Shown here: in pieces, positions 26,693-36,119 of the stretch | Layout: every line of letters starts with the position of its first letter | Position numbering within the stretch: position 1 is the first letter of the stretch | Source: Pseudomonas sp. HN11 | GTDB taxonomy: Bacteria > Pseudomonadota > Gammaproteobacteria > Pseudomonadales > Pseudomonadaceae | DNA length: 64,000 nt | Reading direction: 5' to 3' | Assembly (NCBI RefSeq): GCF_021390155.1 | Contig: NZ_CP089985.1 | Location: 1,933,001 to 1,997,000 of the forward strand | Program-made: the position numbers and the translations under genes | The notes under the pieces: generated by a model | What the model saw: the letters and a program-made list of their open reading frames with translations, nothing else | Database searches by the model: none | What the model was told of the DNA's origin: nothing

Positions 26693-29146
26693 TCAGCGGA
26701 CTTTACCCTCGGCCTGGGTCAGCTCTTCCTTGCTGAAATCATCCACGTCGATCACCTTGCGCCGTGCCGCTTCGGCGTTACGCAGGGTTTGCGCCTCGGC
26801 CGGTTGCAACACCCCTGCGTGCAGCGCTGCATCAATGGCGTGTTCCCCGGCAGTCGGTTTGACCTGGCCGCTTTTGAGCGCGCTGTGCAGTTTCTTCTGC
26901 AATGGATGGCTCGCACCCAGCAGATCGTAGGCATGTTGCAAGGCGCCCACCGGATCTTGCGCCGATTGCGGGCGGTAGCAGCCGGCCAGCAATTCTTCCA
27001 GGGTCGGATCGCCCTTGGCACGGCCGATCACCGCGGCCACTTTGGCATCCAGCGCATCCGACGGCCCGGTATGGCGACGGCCGAACGGGAATACGATCAC
27101 CCGCAGCAGGCAGCCCAGTACCTTGTTGGGGAAGTTGCTGAGCAATTCATCCAGCGCACGTTCCGATTCGCCAAGGCTTTCTTCCATGGCCCAGGCGAAC
27201 AGCGGTTCCAAGTGGTCCGGCGAATCCAGGTCGTGGTAACGCTTGAGGGCGGCCGACGCCAGGTACATATGGCTCAGCACATCACCCAGACGAGCCGACA
27301 GGCGTTCGCGACGCTTCAACTCGCCACCCAGCAGCATCATGCTCAGGTCAGCCAGCAGCGCGAACGCGGCCGCCTGGCGGTTGAGTGCACGGAAGTAACC
27401 CTGGCTCAAGCGGTTGCCCGGAGCCTTCTCGAAATGCCCCACGCCGAGGTTCAGCACCAAGGTACTGGCGGCGTTGCTCACGGCGAAACCGATGTGTTGC
27501 ATCAGCAGGCCGTCGAACTCCTTTAGCGCCTGGTCATGGTCTTCGCGACCAGCCAGGGCCATTTCCTTGAGCACGAACGGGTGGCAGCGGATCGCGCCCT
27601 GGCCGAAGATCATCAGGTTGCGCGACAGGATGTTCGCGCCCTCTACAGTGATGAAGATAGGCGCCCCTTGCCAGTTGCGGCCCAGGTAGTTGTTCGGGCC
27701 CATGATGATGCCCTTGCCGCCGTGCACGTCCATGGCGTGGCTGATGCACTCACGGCCGCGCTCGGTCAGGTGGTACTTGAGGATCGCCGACAGCACCGAG
27801 GGTTTTTCCCCCAGGTCCACGGCGTTGGCGGTAAGCATGCGCGCGCTGTCCATCAGCCAGGCGTTGCCGCCGATACGCGCAAGCGCCTCCTGGATACCTT
27901 CGAAGGCCGACAGCGGCACATTGAATTGCTCGCGCACCTGGGCATATTGGCCGGTCACCAGGCTGGTGAACTTGGCCGCGCCAGTGCCCACGGCGGGCAG
28001 GGAGATCGAACGGCCCACGGAGAGGCAGTTCATCAACATCATCCAGCCCTTGCCGAGCATTTCCTGGCCGCCGATGAGGAACTCCAGCGGGATGAACACA
28101 TCCTTGCCGGAGTTGGGGCCGTTCATGAAGGCGGCGCCCAGAGGTAGGTGGCGACGGCCGATTTCCACGCCGGGGGTGTCGATGGGAATCAACGCCAGGC
28201 TGATGCCCAGGTCTTCCTCTTCACCCAGCAGATGATCCGGGTCGTGTGCCTTGAACGCCAGGCCAAGCAGAGTCGCGACCGGGCCGAGGGTGATGTAGCG
28301 TTTTTCCCAATTCAGGCGCAGGCCGAGGGTTTCCTTGCCTTCCCATTCACCTTTGCAGATCACGCCGGTGTCGGGCATGGCGCCCGCGTCGGAGCCGGCC
28401 AGCGGACCGGTCAAGGCAAAGCACGGAATGTCATCGCCGCGCGCCAGGCGCGGCAGGTAGTGGTTGCGTTGTTCTTCGGTGCCGTAGTGCAACAGCAACT
28501 CGGCGGGGCCGAGGGAGTTTGGCACCATTACGGTGGAGGCCAGGTCGCCGCTGCGGGTGGCGAGTTTCATTGCGACCTGGGAGTGGGCATAGGCAGAGAA
28601 ACCCTTGCCGCCATATTCCTTGGGAATGATCAGGGCGAAGAAACCGTGGGTCTTGATATGCTCCCAGGCGGCGGGCGGAAGGTCCATGGCCTGGCCGATT
28701 TCCCAGTCGCTGACCATGGCGCAGAGTTCTTCGGTCGGGCCGTCGATAAACGCCTGTTCTTCCTCGGTCAGTTGCACCTTGGGGTAGGCCAGCAATTTGT
28801 CCCAGTCCGGACGACCGCTGAACAGTTCGCCGTCCCACCACACGGTGCCGGCGTCGATGGCATCGCGCTCAGTCTCGGACATCGGCGGCAGGACTTTCTG
28901 AAACCAGCTGAACAGCGGCTTGGTGAAGTATTGGCGGCGCAGGTCGGGCAGGAGCAGGGGCGCGGCGATCACGGCGATCAACACCCAGAAGATCAGCAGC
29001 AGCCAACCCGGTGCATGGCTCCAGGCGCCCATCGCCAGCAGATAAACGGCGACCACACCCAAGGCGGGCAGGGGCGCGACGCGGCGGTGTGCGAGGTAGG
29101 CGATGCCGACCACCAGCACCAGTATCCACAACAACAGCATATTCAA
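26693..29146 (-). CDS. fadE: Long acyl-CoA dehydrogenase (FadE type)
   Basis: An 817-aa flavoprotein for the first step of fatty-acid beta-oxidation. The N-terminus has two hydrophobic segments (3-20 and 30-63), as in E. coli FadE (814 aa). The dehydrogenase core includes FFALIIPKEYGGKGFSAYAHS, CFALTGPLAGSDAGAM, GRSISLPAVGTGAAKF and the catalytic-loop region DVHGGKGIIMGPNNYLGR. A C-terminal extension of about 300 residues is typical of this subgroup. It is divergent from the transglutaminase gene. This gene and those to the right keep a gene order known from P. aeruginosa (PA2811-PA2817). Confidence 0.93.
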   Translation of the reverse strand: MNMLLLWILVLVVGIAYLAHRRVAPLPALGVVAVYLLAMGAWSHAPGWLLLIFWVLIAVIAAPLLLPDLRRQYFTKPLFSWFQKVLPPMSETERDAIDAGTVWWDGELFSGRPDWDKLLAYPKVQLTEEEQAFIDGPTEELCAMVSDWEIGQAMDLPPAAWEHIKTHGFFALIIPKEYGGKGFSAYAHSQVAMKLATRSGDLASTVMVPNSLGPAELLLHYGTEEQRNHYLPRLARGDDIPCFALTGPLAGSDAGAMPDTGVICKGEWEGKETLGLRLNWEKRYITLGPVATLLGLAFKAHDPDHLLGEEEDLGISLALIPIDTPGVEIGRRHLPLGAAFMNGPNSGKDVFIPLEFLIGGQEMLGKGWMMLMNCLSVGRSISLPAVGTGAAKFTSLVTGQYAQVREQFNVPLSAFEGIQEALARIGGNAWLMDSARMLTANAVDLGEKPSVLSAILKYHLTERGRECISHAMDVHGGKGIIMGPNNYLGRNWQGAPIFITVEGANILSRNLMIFGQGAIRCHPFVLKEMALAGREDHDQALKEFDGLLMQHIGFAVSNAASTLVLNLGVGHFEKAPGNRLSQGYFRALNRQAAAFALLADLSMMLLGGELKRRERLSARLGDVLSHMYLASAALKRYHDLDSPDHLEPLFAWAMEESLGESERALDELLSNFPNKVLGCLLRVIVFPFGRRHTGPSDALDAKVAAVIGRAKGDPTLEELLAGCYRPQSAQDPVGALQHAYDLLGASHPLQKKLHSALKSGQVKPTAGEHAIDAALHAGVLQPAEAQTLRNAEAARRKVIDVDDFSKEELTQAEGKVR

Positions 29147-29298
29147 TCCTCCGTGAAACCAGGGGCGAAACCACCAGGGAGCTTAGTCGGCATCCGAACA
29201 AGCGGGGTGATCAGGGTGTAACGAGATTTGGCCGATTCGTCGTTATCTCCCCGGCAGGCCTGTGGTTAGACTCCAGGCTTCCTTCGGAGATAAAGCTC

Positions 29299-29958
29299 AT
29301 GGATATCTACCTGAGTCCCAGCCGCTTCATCGATAGTGACCACCCTGCGGTGGTGGAGTTCGCCGAAAAACACCGTGGAACCCGTAGGGATTTTAGTGAC
29401 CAAGCGGTCAGCCTTTACTACGCCGTGCGTGAGGCGATTCGCTACAACCCCTACACCTTCAGCCGCGACCCAGACACATTGAGCGCAAGCTTCGCCCTGG
29501 CCACCGGCGAAAGCTATTGCGTGCCCAAGGCCACCTTGCTTGCCGCCTGCGCTCGCCACTGCGGCATCCCGGCGCGCATCGGCCTGGCGGATGTGCGCAA
29601 TCATCTTTCGACGCCGCGCCTGATCGCTCTGCTCAAAAGCGATGTGTTCGCCATGCACGGCTATACCGAGCTTTACCTCAACGATCGCTGGGTCAAGGCC
29701 ACGCCCGCATTCAATTCGCAACTGTGCGTGGTGTTCGATGTGCCGCCCCTGGATTTTGACGGCCTTCACGACAGCGTCTTCCACGCGTTCAATCGCCAAG
29801 GCCAGCGGTCGATGGAGTACGTGGTCGACCACGGGCAATTTCCTGACGTGCCCGAGGCCTTTTTCTTCGCCCATATCCAGCAGTGTTACCCCCATCTGTT
29901 TGCCGAGGACAGGCCGCCGTTACTTGGCGACATGCAGAGTGATTCAAGCCGCACGTGA
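29299..29958 (+). CDS. Transglutaminase-like (papain-fold) protein
   Basis: A 219-aa protein with the transglutaminase core: catalytic Cys in GESYCVPKATLLAACARHCGIPAR, His in VFAMHGYTELYLNDRWVKATP, and Asp near FDVPPLDFDG. No signal peptide, so probably cytoplasmic; such proteins act as proteases or amidases more often than cross-linkers. ATG 29299 has GGAG 9 nt upstream; longer in-frame starts read through the fadE promoter region. Confidence 0.85.
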   Translation: MDIYLSPSRFIDSDHPAVVEFAEKHRGTRRDFSDQAVSLYYAVREAIRYNPYTFSRDPDTLSASFALATGESYCVPKATLLAACARHCGIPARIGLADVRNHLSTPRLIALLKSDVFAMHGYTELYLNDRWVKATPAFNSQLCVVFDVPPLDFDGLHDSVFHAFNRQGQRSMEYVVDHGQFPDVPEAFFFAHIQQCYPHLFAEDRPPLLGDMQSDSSRT

Positions 29959-30015
29959 ACCGGCGTATGCTGCTGCCTTCATCAAGCCATGTTCATCAAC
30001 AATAAAGGCGCGGTC

Positions 30016-30633
30016 ATGCTGAAGATCTGGGGTCGTAAAAATTCATCAAACGTCAGGAAGGCACTGTGGTGCGCCGAGGAACTCGGTCTGGACTATGAAG
30101 CAATTGATGCGGGCGGGGCTTTTGGTGTGGTCGACACGCCGCAATACCGGGCGTTGAATCCCAACGGTCGGGTGCCGATGATCGAAGACGGCGACTTTGT
30201 GCTGTGGGAGTCCAACACCATCGTGCGTTACCTTTGCGCCAAGCAGGCCTCCAACTGGTACCCGACCGACCTGAAGGCACGCGCCAACGCGGAAAAGTGG
30301 ATGGACTGGACCACCTCCACCTTCGCCGAACCGTTCAAGATTGTGTTCTGGGGCGTGCTGCGCACCCCGGCGGAAAAACAGAACTGGGACACCATCCACG
30401 CCGGTCGCCAGGCGTGTATCGACGTGCTCAAAACCGTTGATGAAGCGCTTGCCACACAGCCGTATCTGTCGGGCGACGAGATCGGCATGGGCGATATCCC
30501 CCTGGGCAGCTTTATCTACGCCTGGTTCGAAATGCCCATCGAACGGCCTGCAATGCTCAACCTAGAGGCCTGGTACGCGCGCCTGCAACAACGTCCTGCC
30601 TACCGCAAAGCGGTCATGACTGCGTTGACTTAA
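30016..30633 (+). CDS. Glutathione S-transferase
   Basis: A 205-aa enzyme. The N-terminal thioredoxin-like domain has the active-site serine region (WGRKNSSNVRKALWCAEELGL), the cis-Pro motif NGRVPMIEDG and the glutathione-binding ESNTIVRYL. The C-terminal helical domain has GMGDIPLGSFIYAWF, the usual D of the N-capping box. ATG 30016 is the family start; a frame-extending ATG at 29989 adds nine unconserved residues. Confidence 0.9.
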   Translation: MLKIWGRKNSSNVRKALWCAEELGLDYEAIDAGGAFGVVDTPQYRALNPNGRVPMIEDGDFVLWESNTIVRYLCAKQASNWYPTDLKARANAEKWMDWTTSTFAEPFKIVFWGVLRTPAEKQNWDTIHAGRQACIDVLKTVDEALATQPYLSGDEIGMGDIPLGSFIYAWFEMPIERPAMLNLEAWYARLQQRPAYRKAVMTALT

Positions 30634-30665
30634 TACCCACTATTAATACGGGTGACTGTACTTGT

Positions 30666-30701
30666 GCGGCGCGGGCAAGCACCATGCTTGTCATGCGCCG
30701 C
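30666..30701. other. Stable two-tier hairpin upstream of the ABC transporter genes
   Basis: Outer stem gcggcgc (30666-30672) / gcgccgc (30695-30701), inner stem caagca / tgcttg (30676-30690, CCA loop). No T-run follows. It could be the end of the GST transcript or part of the 5' leader of the ABC genes. Confidence 0.55.
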
Positions 30702-30767
30702 CGTTGAACTACCTGGGCTGCGCCCTCATCTACTATTTCTATTCCCTTCTTTGGTGCGTATTCCGAT

Positions 30768-31700
30768 ATGAGTTCCGCTCTGTCCATCCGGCAGCTAACC
30801 AAAACCTACGGCAACGGTTTCCAGGCCCTGAGTGGTATCGATCTGGACGTTGCCGAAGGTGACTTCTTCGCCTTGCTCGGCCCTAACGGCGCCGGCAAAT
30901 CCACCACCATCGGCATTCTCTCGACCCTGGTCAACAAGACCAGCGGCACGGTGAATATCTTCGGCCATGACCTGGACAAATCCCCGGCGGCGCTCAAGCG
31001 TTCCATCGGTGTGGTGCCCCAGGAATTCAACTTCAACCAGTTCGAAAAGACCTTCGACATCGTCGTGACCCAGGCCGGCTACTACGGCATCCCGGCGAAA
31101 GTCGCCAAGGAACGCGCCGAGCAGTACCTGACCCAACTGGGCCTGTGGGATAAGCGCGACGTGCCTTCCCGTTCGTTGTCCGGCGGCATGAAACGCCGCC
31201 TGATGATCGCCCGCGCACTGGTGCATGAGCCGCGTCTGTTGATCCTCGACGAGCCCACTGCCGGCGTGGACATCGAACTGCGTCGCTCGATGTGGACCTT
31301 TCTCACCGAGCTGAACGAGAAGGGCATCACCATTATCCTCACCACCCACTACCTGGAAGAGGCTGAGCAGCTGTGCCGCAACATCGGCATCATCGACCAC
31401 GGCACCATCGTCGAGAACACCAGCATGCGTAACCTGCTGGGTCAGTTGCATGTGGAAACCTTTTTGCTCGACCTGAAAAACAACCTGTCGGCGCCGCCGC
31501 AACTGCTCGGCTACCCGAGCCGCCTGGTGGACAGCCATACCCTGGAAGTGCAGGTGGACAAGGCCATGGGCATCACCGCGTTGTTCACGCAGTTGGCGAC
31601 CCAGAACATCGAAGTGCTGAGCCTGCGTAACAAAACCAATCGCCTTGAGGAGTTGTTCGTGTCCCTGGTGGAGAAAAATCTGGCGAAGGTGGCGGTATGA
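30768..31700 (+). CDS. ABC exporter ATP-binding protein (NodI/CcmA-like)
   Basis: A 310-aa ATPase. Walker A GPNGAGKSTT, signature LSGGMKRRL, Walker B LLILDEPTAGVD and switch His in LTTHYLEEAEQ; a C-terminal extension of about 80 residues follows. It overlaps the permease gene by 4 nt (ATGA) and forms a two-gene ABC-2 exporter. The substrate is unknown. Confidence 0.92.
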   Translation: MSSALSIRQLTKTYGNGFQALSGIDLDVAEGDFFALLGPNGAGKSTTIGILSTLVNKTSGTVNIFGHDLDKSPAALKRSIGVVPQEFNFNQFEKTFDIVVTQAGYYGIPAKVAKERAEQYLTQLGLWDKRDVPSRSLSGGMKRRLMIARALVHEPRLLILDEPTAGVDIELRRSMWTFLTELNEKGITIILTTHYLEEAEQLCRNIGIIDHGTIVENTSMRNLLGQLHVETFLLDLKNNLSAPPQLLGYPSRLVDSHTLEVQVDKAMGITALFTQLATQNIEVLSLRNKTNRLEELFVSLVEKNLAKVAV

Positions 31701-32476
31701 GTTCCGAACTGCAACCCAACCTCGTCGCGCTGCAAACCATCGTCTATCGCGAAGTGAAGCGCTTTACCCGGATCTGGCCGCAGACCCTGCTGCCGCCGGC
31801 GATCACCATGGTCCTGTACTTTGTGATCTTCGGTAACCTGATCGGTCGGCAGATTGGCGACATGGGTGGCTTCACCTACATGGAGTACATCGTGCCGGGC
31901 CTGATCATGATGTCGGTGATCACCAACTCCTACGGCAACGTGGTCTCCAGTTTCTTCGGCAGCAAGTTCCAGCGCTCCATCGAAGAATTGATGGTGTCGC
32001 CGGTGTCGCCCCACACCATCCTGATCGGCTACACCCTGGGCGGTGTGCTGCGAGGCTTGATGGTGGGCGTGATCGTGACCCTGTTGTCGCTGTTCTTCAC
32101 GCACCTGCAGGTGCATCACCTTGGGGTCACCATTCTGGTGGTGGTACTGACGGCGACGATCTTCTCGCTGCTGGGTTTCATCAACGCCGTTTTTGCACGC
32201 AACTTCGATGATATTTCGATCATCCCGACCTTCGTGCTGACGCCGCTGACTTACCTGGGCGGGGTGTTCTACTCCATCAGCTTGCTGCCGCCGTTCTGGC
32301 AGACCGTCTCGCTGGCCAATCCGGTCTTGCATATGGTCAACGCCTTCCGCTACGGCATTTTGGGCGTGTCGGACATCAAGATCAGCGTGGCGATCACCTT
32401 CATGCTGGTAGCGACCGTGGTGCTGTATATCGGTTGCGCGAAGTTGCTGGTGAGCGGGCGCGGGATGCGTACCTAA
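31697..32476 (+). CDS. ABC-2 type permease (NodJ-like)
   Basis: A 259-aa membrane protein with six predicted helices and the ABC-2 signature near FVLTPLTYLGGVFYSISLLPPFWQTVSLANP. Partner of the upstream ATPase. A REP pair follows it. Confidence 0.92.
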   Translation: MSSELQPNLVALQTIVYREVKRFTRIWPQTLLPPAITMVLYFVIFGNLIGRQIGDMGGFTYMEYIVPGLIMMSVITNSYGNVVSSFFGSKFQRSIEELMVSPVSPHTILIGYTLGGVLRGLMVGVIVTLLSLFFTHLQVHHLGVTILVVVLTATIFSLLGFINAVFARNFDDISIIPTFVLTPLTYLGGVFYSISLLPPFWQTVSLANPVLHMVNAFRYGILGVSDIKISVAITFMLVATVVLYIGCAKLLVSGRGMRT

Positions 32477-32500
32477 CGCATTGGATGCACGCTGTAAAAA

Positions 32501-32590
32501 TGTGGGAGCGGGCTTGCTCGCGAATGCTGAGTGTCAGTCACCGGAAATATTGACTGAACCACCGCATTCGCGAGCAAGCCCGCTCCCACA
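32501..32590. repeat. Paired REP palindromes between convergent genes
   Basis: Two inverted copies of a REP (tgtgggagcgggcttgctcg... and ...cgagcaagcccgctcccaca), each also partly palindromic, separated by about 45 nt. REPs of this core are scattered in fluorescent Pseudomonas genomes by RAYT transposases. This pair probably also ends both converging transcripts. Confidence 0.92.
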
Positions 32591-32609
32591 GTTGGTTTTG
32601 TACAGGGTT

Positions 32610-33155
32610 TTAGATTTTCAGCGCCAGATCAATCAGTTCATGCAGCTCTTCAACCGGCAACGGTGCGCTGGAAAACAGGCTGCGATACACCGTGGGCGCC
32701 GCGATCAGGTTCAGTAAGCGATCCAGGTTTGGCAGCCTGGCGACCGTGCCCTGATAGCGGTCGAGGATGACCTGCAACTGGCCCATCAGAATGTGGCTGC
32801 AATAGTCCCGGGGATGGCTGCATTGCACATCGCGCATCATGTTGCGGCCCAGGTCAGAACTCATCTCATCCAGGTACTGCTCGCCCCAGGCGCGCAAGTC
32901 TCCACGCAGGCTACCCGTGTTGGCCGGCTCACTGTCCGGGCGCAGGCGCTCAAGCGCCACATCGGCGAGCAGCGCGGCGAGGTCGCCCCAGCGCCGGTAG
33001 ATGGTAGAGGGCGTGACACCCGCGCGCGCGGCAATCATCGGCACGGTGACGCTGGAGCGCTCATGGGCTTCCAGCAATTCGCGCGCGGCGTTATGCACTG
33101 ATTCTTGGACCCGGGCACTGCGGCCCCCCGGGCGAAGGCCTTCTTTAATCGCCAT
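32610..33155 (-). CDS. TetR-family repressor
   Basis: A 181-aa regulator with an N-terminal HTH (ERSSVTVPMIAARAGVTPSTIYRRWGDLAALLADV) and a helical ligand domain resembling the TetR_C group with LPVEELHELIDLAL at the end. It is divergent from the MFS gene. The 85-bp gap contains the small palindrome GCTTTAAGC (33182-33190) and a related GCTTTAGCGG, candidate operator halves. Confidence 0.9.
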   Translation of the reverse strand: MAIKEGLRPGGRSARVQESVHNAARELLEAHERSSVTVPMIAARAGVTPSTIYRRWGDLAALLADVALERLRPDSEPANTGSLRGDLRAWGEQYLDEMSSDLGRNMMRDVQCSHPRDYCSHILMGQLQVILDRYQGTVARLPNLDRLLNLIAAPTVYRSLFSSAPLPVEELHELIDLALKI

Positions 33156-33246
33156 GCATAAAACCTTAACACAAAGAATTTGCTTTAAGCGCTTTCCGGT
33201 AGCACACTCTGCAAAAGCAAAATATTAGCTTTAGCGGAGCGTGCCC

Positions 33247-34440
33247 ATGTCCAGTCACATTTCTCATCGTTCCAGTCTGGTGTTTCTCGCGATTACCTTG
33301 CTGACGTTTCTCGCGGCTTCCAGTGCGCCGACGCCGTTGTACCACCTCTATCAGGAAGGCCTGCATTTTTCGGCGGGCATGCTCACGCTGATCTTCGGTG
33401 TCTACGCGTTGAGCCTGCTGGCCGCGTTGCTGACCGTCGGTTCACTGTCGGACCATCTGGGGCGTAAGCCGGTGATTTTTGCCGCATTGGTCCTGGATAT
33501 GCTGGCGATGCTGCTGTTTATCAATGAAGGCAGCGTGGCCTGGCTGATTGCCGCGCGGACCTTGCAAGGGTTTGCCACCGGCATGGCTACTGCTGTGCTG
33601 GGCGCGGCATTGCTCGATACCGACCGTCAACAGGGCCCACTGGTCAACAGCGTGGCGCCTTTGCTGGGCATGGCCTGCGGGGCGATGGGCAGCAGTTTGC
33701 TGGTGGAGTTCGCGCCATTGCCGACCCAGTTGATCTATTGGACGTTGCTGGCCCTGATGTTGGTGCAGGCCCTCTACGTATGGCGCTTGCCGGAGACCGT
33801 GGGCCGTATTCCCGGCGCACTGGCGTCGCTGCGTCCCACTTTGCATGTACCACCCCAGGCACGCCGGGCGTTGTGGCTGTCATTGCCGGTGGATGTGGCA
33901 GTGTGGGCGATGGGCGGATTTTACCTGTCCCTGGCGCCGTCGCTGGTGCGGGCAGCCACCGGCTCTACCTCCAACCTGATCGGTGGCGGCCTGGTGGCTG
34001 TGTTGACTTTAAGCGGTGCGCTGATGATCTTTACCCTGCGCAATCGCCCAGCCGACAAGGTGCTGCGGCTTGGCGCCGGGTTGCTGGCAATCGGTGTGAC
34101 GCTGATTCTCACGGCGGTACACAGCGCCAGCCTACCGCTGTTTTTCATCGCCACCCTGGTCGCCGGCAGCGGCTTCGGCGCGGGCTTTCTCGGCGCCTTG
34201 CGCAGTGTGGTACCGCTGGCCTTGCCCCATGAGCGCGCGGGGCTGATGTCAGCGTTCTATGTGCTGAGCTACCTGGCGTTCTGCTTGCCTTCATTGCTGG
34301 CGGGCAATCTCATTCGCAGCTTTGGCCTGATATCCACCACCGACGGCTATGGCGCGACCCTCATCCTGCTGGCCCTCGGCGCGCTGGTTGCGTTGCTCTT
34401 GCAGGATTCGGCACGCTTAAGGGCGACGACGGGCGGTTGA
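33247..34440 (+). CDS. MFS drug/solute efflux transporter
   Basis: A 397-aa protein with 12 predicted helices and the MFS motif A-like loop GSLSDHLGRKPVIFAALVLD after helix 2. ATG 33247 has GGAG 7 nt upstream. Divergence from a TetR repressor suggests inducible efflux of the repressor's ligand. Confidence 0.9.
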   Translation: MSSHISHRSSLVFLAITLLTFLAASSAPTPLYHLYQEGLHFSAGMLTLIFGVYALSLLAALLTVGSLSDHLGRKPVIFAALVLDMLAMLLFINEGSVAWLIAARTLQGFATGMATAVLGAALLDTDRQQGPLVNSVAPLLGMACGAMGSSLLVEFAPLPTQLIYWTLLALMLVQALYVWRLPETVGRIPGALASLRPTLHVPPQARRALWLSLPVDVAVWAMGGFYLSLAPSLVRAATGSTSNLIGGGLVAVLTLSGALMIFTLRNRPADKVLRLGAGLLAIGVTLILTAVHSASLPLFFIATLVAGSGFGAGFLGALRSVVPLALPHERAGLMSAFYVLSYLAFCLPSLLAGNLIRSFGLISTTDGYGATLILLALGALVALLLQDSARLRATTGG

Positions 34441-34485
34441 TGGGTAATAATCGATACCCCGAATTCGCCTGATCGAGATGCGAGC

Positions 34486-34797
34486 ATGAAGATCATCCGC
34501 AGCAAGGACTTCACCGGCAGCCGTGCCTGGGAGGCGTTGGATATCGCCAATATGAACGGTATCACCACACGCCTGCACTGGACCGACCAGCCGTATCGCT
34601 GGCACATCAACGACGGTGAAGAGGTGTTCGTGGTGCTGGATGGCCGGGTGCTGATGCACTATCGCGATAATGGCTTCGAACAGGTGGCGGAGCTGGGTGT
34701 CGGCGATATCTTCTACGCCAGCGTCGGCACCGAACATGTGGCTCACCCCCAAGGCCCTTCGCGCATCCTGGTGATCGAAAGCGAAGGCAGCGTGTGA
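34486..34797 (+). CDS. Small cupin-domain protein
   Basis: A 103-aa single-domain cupin. The first motif is degenerate (TRLHWTDQPYRWHINDGEEVFVVLDGRV) and the second follows (LGVGDIFYASVGTEHVAHP). It keeps His and Glu ligands for a metal ion. Function unknown; it follows the MFS gene by 45 nt and may be co-transcribed. Confidence 0.85.
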   Translation: MKIIRSKDFTGSRAWEALDIANMNGITTRLHWTDQPYRWHINDGEEVFVVLDGRVLMHYRDNGFEQVAELGVGDIFYASVGTEHVAHPQGPSRILVIESEGSV

Positions 34798-34904
34798 CGC
34801 TATATTGGCAAAGTAGATAACAGATAGAGATATTACCCGTTATATAGATATTCGATCAGGTTCTACCATGGTCTCAACCTCATACGAGGAAGAGGATTGC
34901 CATC

Positions 34905-36053
34905 ATGACCTGCTCGAATACCATCAGCTACAAACCTTTTAGTCACTTGACCCGTCCACGGGAAGTGATCCGCCAGTTCACCCCCAACTGGTTTGCCGCC
35001 ACCATGGGTACTGGCGTGCTGGCGCTGGCCCTGGCGCAACTGCCGGTCAATTTGCCAGGCATGCATGCGATTGCCGAAGCGCTGTGGTTGTTCACTATCG
35101 GCTTGTTTGTGCTGTTCAGCGTGTTGTACACAGCCCGTTGGGTGATGTTTTTCCATGAAGCGCGGCGGATTTTCGGACACTCCACGGTGTCGATGTTCTT
35201 CGGCACAATTCCCATGGGACTCGCGACGATTCTCAACGGCCTGCTGTTGTTTGGCCTGCCGCGTTGGGGCAGCGACGTGATCTCTGTGGCTGAAGCGCTG
35301 TGGTGGCTGGATGTAACGCTGGCCATGGCCTGCGGTGTGCTGATCCCGTTCATGATGTTCACCCGCCAGGAACACAGCATCGACCAGATGACCGCCGTCT
35401 GGCTGCTGCCCGTGGTCGCGGCCGAAGTCGCTGCCGCCAGCGGTGGCCTGCTCGCGCCGCACCTGGCGGACGCTCATTCGCAACTGGTGATGCTGGTGAC
35501 CAGCTACGTGCTGTGGGCGTTTTCCCTGCCGGTGGCGTTCAGTATCCTGACCATCCTGATGTTGCGCATGGCCCTGCATAAACTGCCTCACGCCAACATG
35601 GCCGCGTCGAGCTGGCTGGCGCTGGGCCCGATCGGCACCGGTGCGTTGGGCATGTTATTGCTCGGTGGTGATGCGCCGACGATCTTCGCGGCCAATGGTT
35701 TGCCGGGTGTCGGCGAAATGGCCAACGGTCTCGGTCTGGTGGCGGGCATTACCCTGTGGGGATTCGGCCTGTGGTGGATGTTGATCGCGGTGTTGATCAC
35801 CCTGTGTTACCTGCGCGCCGGTATTCCGTTCAATCTCGGATGGTGGGGGTTCACCTTTCCACTGGGTGTCTATGCCTTGGCCACGTTGAAGCTGGCGAGC
35901 TTGTGGCACCTGGGTTTCTTCAGGGTTTTCGGCAGCGTGCTGGTGGTGGCGCTGGCGCTGATGTGGCTGGTCGTCGCCAAGCGTACCGTGCAAGGCGCCT
36001 ATAAAGGTGAGCTTTTTGTTTCACCGTGCATTGCAGGACTAGCGAATAAGTAA
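34905..36053 (+). CDS. TDT-family transporter (TehA/SLAC1-like, sulfite or anion exporter)
   Basis: A 382-aa membrane protein with ten predicted helices and the family N-terminus FTPNWFAATMGTGVLALAL. TDT proteins carry sulfite, tellurite, malate or other anions; the substrate cannot be told here. GAGGA lies 8 nt before ATG 34905. The upstream gap is AT-rich with several ATA-repeat motifs. Confidence 0.87.
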   Translation: MTCSNTISYKPFSHLTRPREVIRQFTPNWFAATMGTGVLALALAQLPVNLPGMHAIAEALWLFTIGLFVLFSVLYTARWVMFFHEARRIFGHSTVSMFFGTIPMGLATILNGLLLFGLPRWGSDVISVAEALWWLDVTLAMACGVLIPFMMFTRQEHSIDQMTAVWLLPVVAAEVAAASGGLLAPHLADAHSQLVMLVTSYVLWAFSLPVAFSILTILMLRMALHKLPHANMAASSWLALGPIGTGALGMLLLGGDAPTIFAANGLPGVGEMANGLGLVAGITLWGFGLWWMLIAVLITLCYLRAGIPFNLGWWGFTFPLGVYALATLKLASLWHLGFFRVFGSVLVVALALMWLVVAKRTVQGAYKGELFVSPCIAGLANK

Positions 36054-36119
36054 GTCGGATTAGGTAAAGTCGTGGCCTGAATGCTTTTACAAAAAACAGG
36101 CCACGCAGGAACACGGACG

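Noticed and set aside
32501-32590. Inverted repeat as the end of an insertion sequence
   Set aside because: It is a REP pair; no transposase or target duplication is nearby, and the same core recurs alone at 43038 and 60295.
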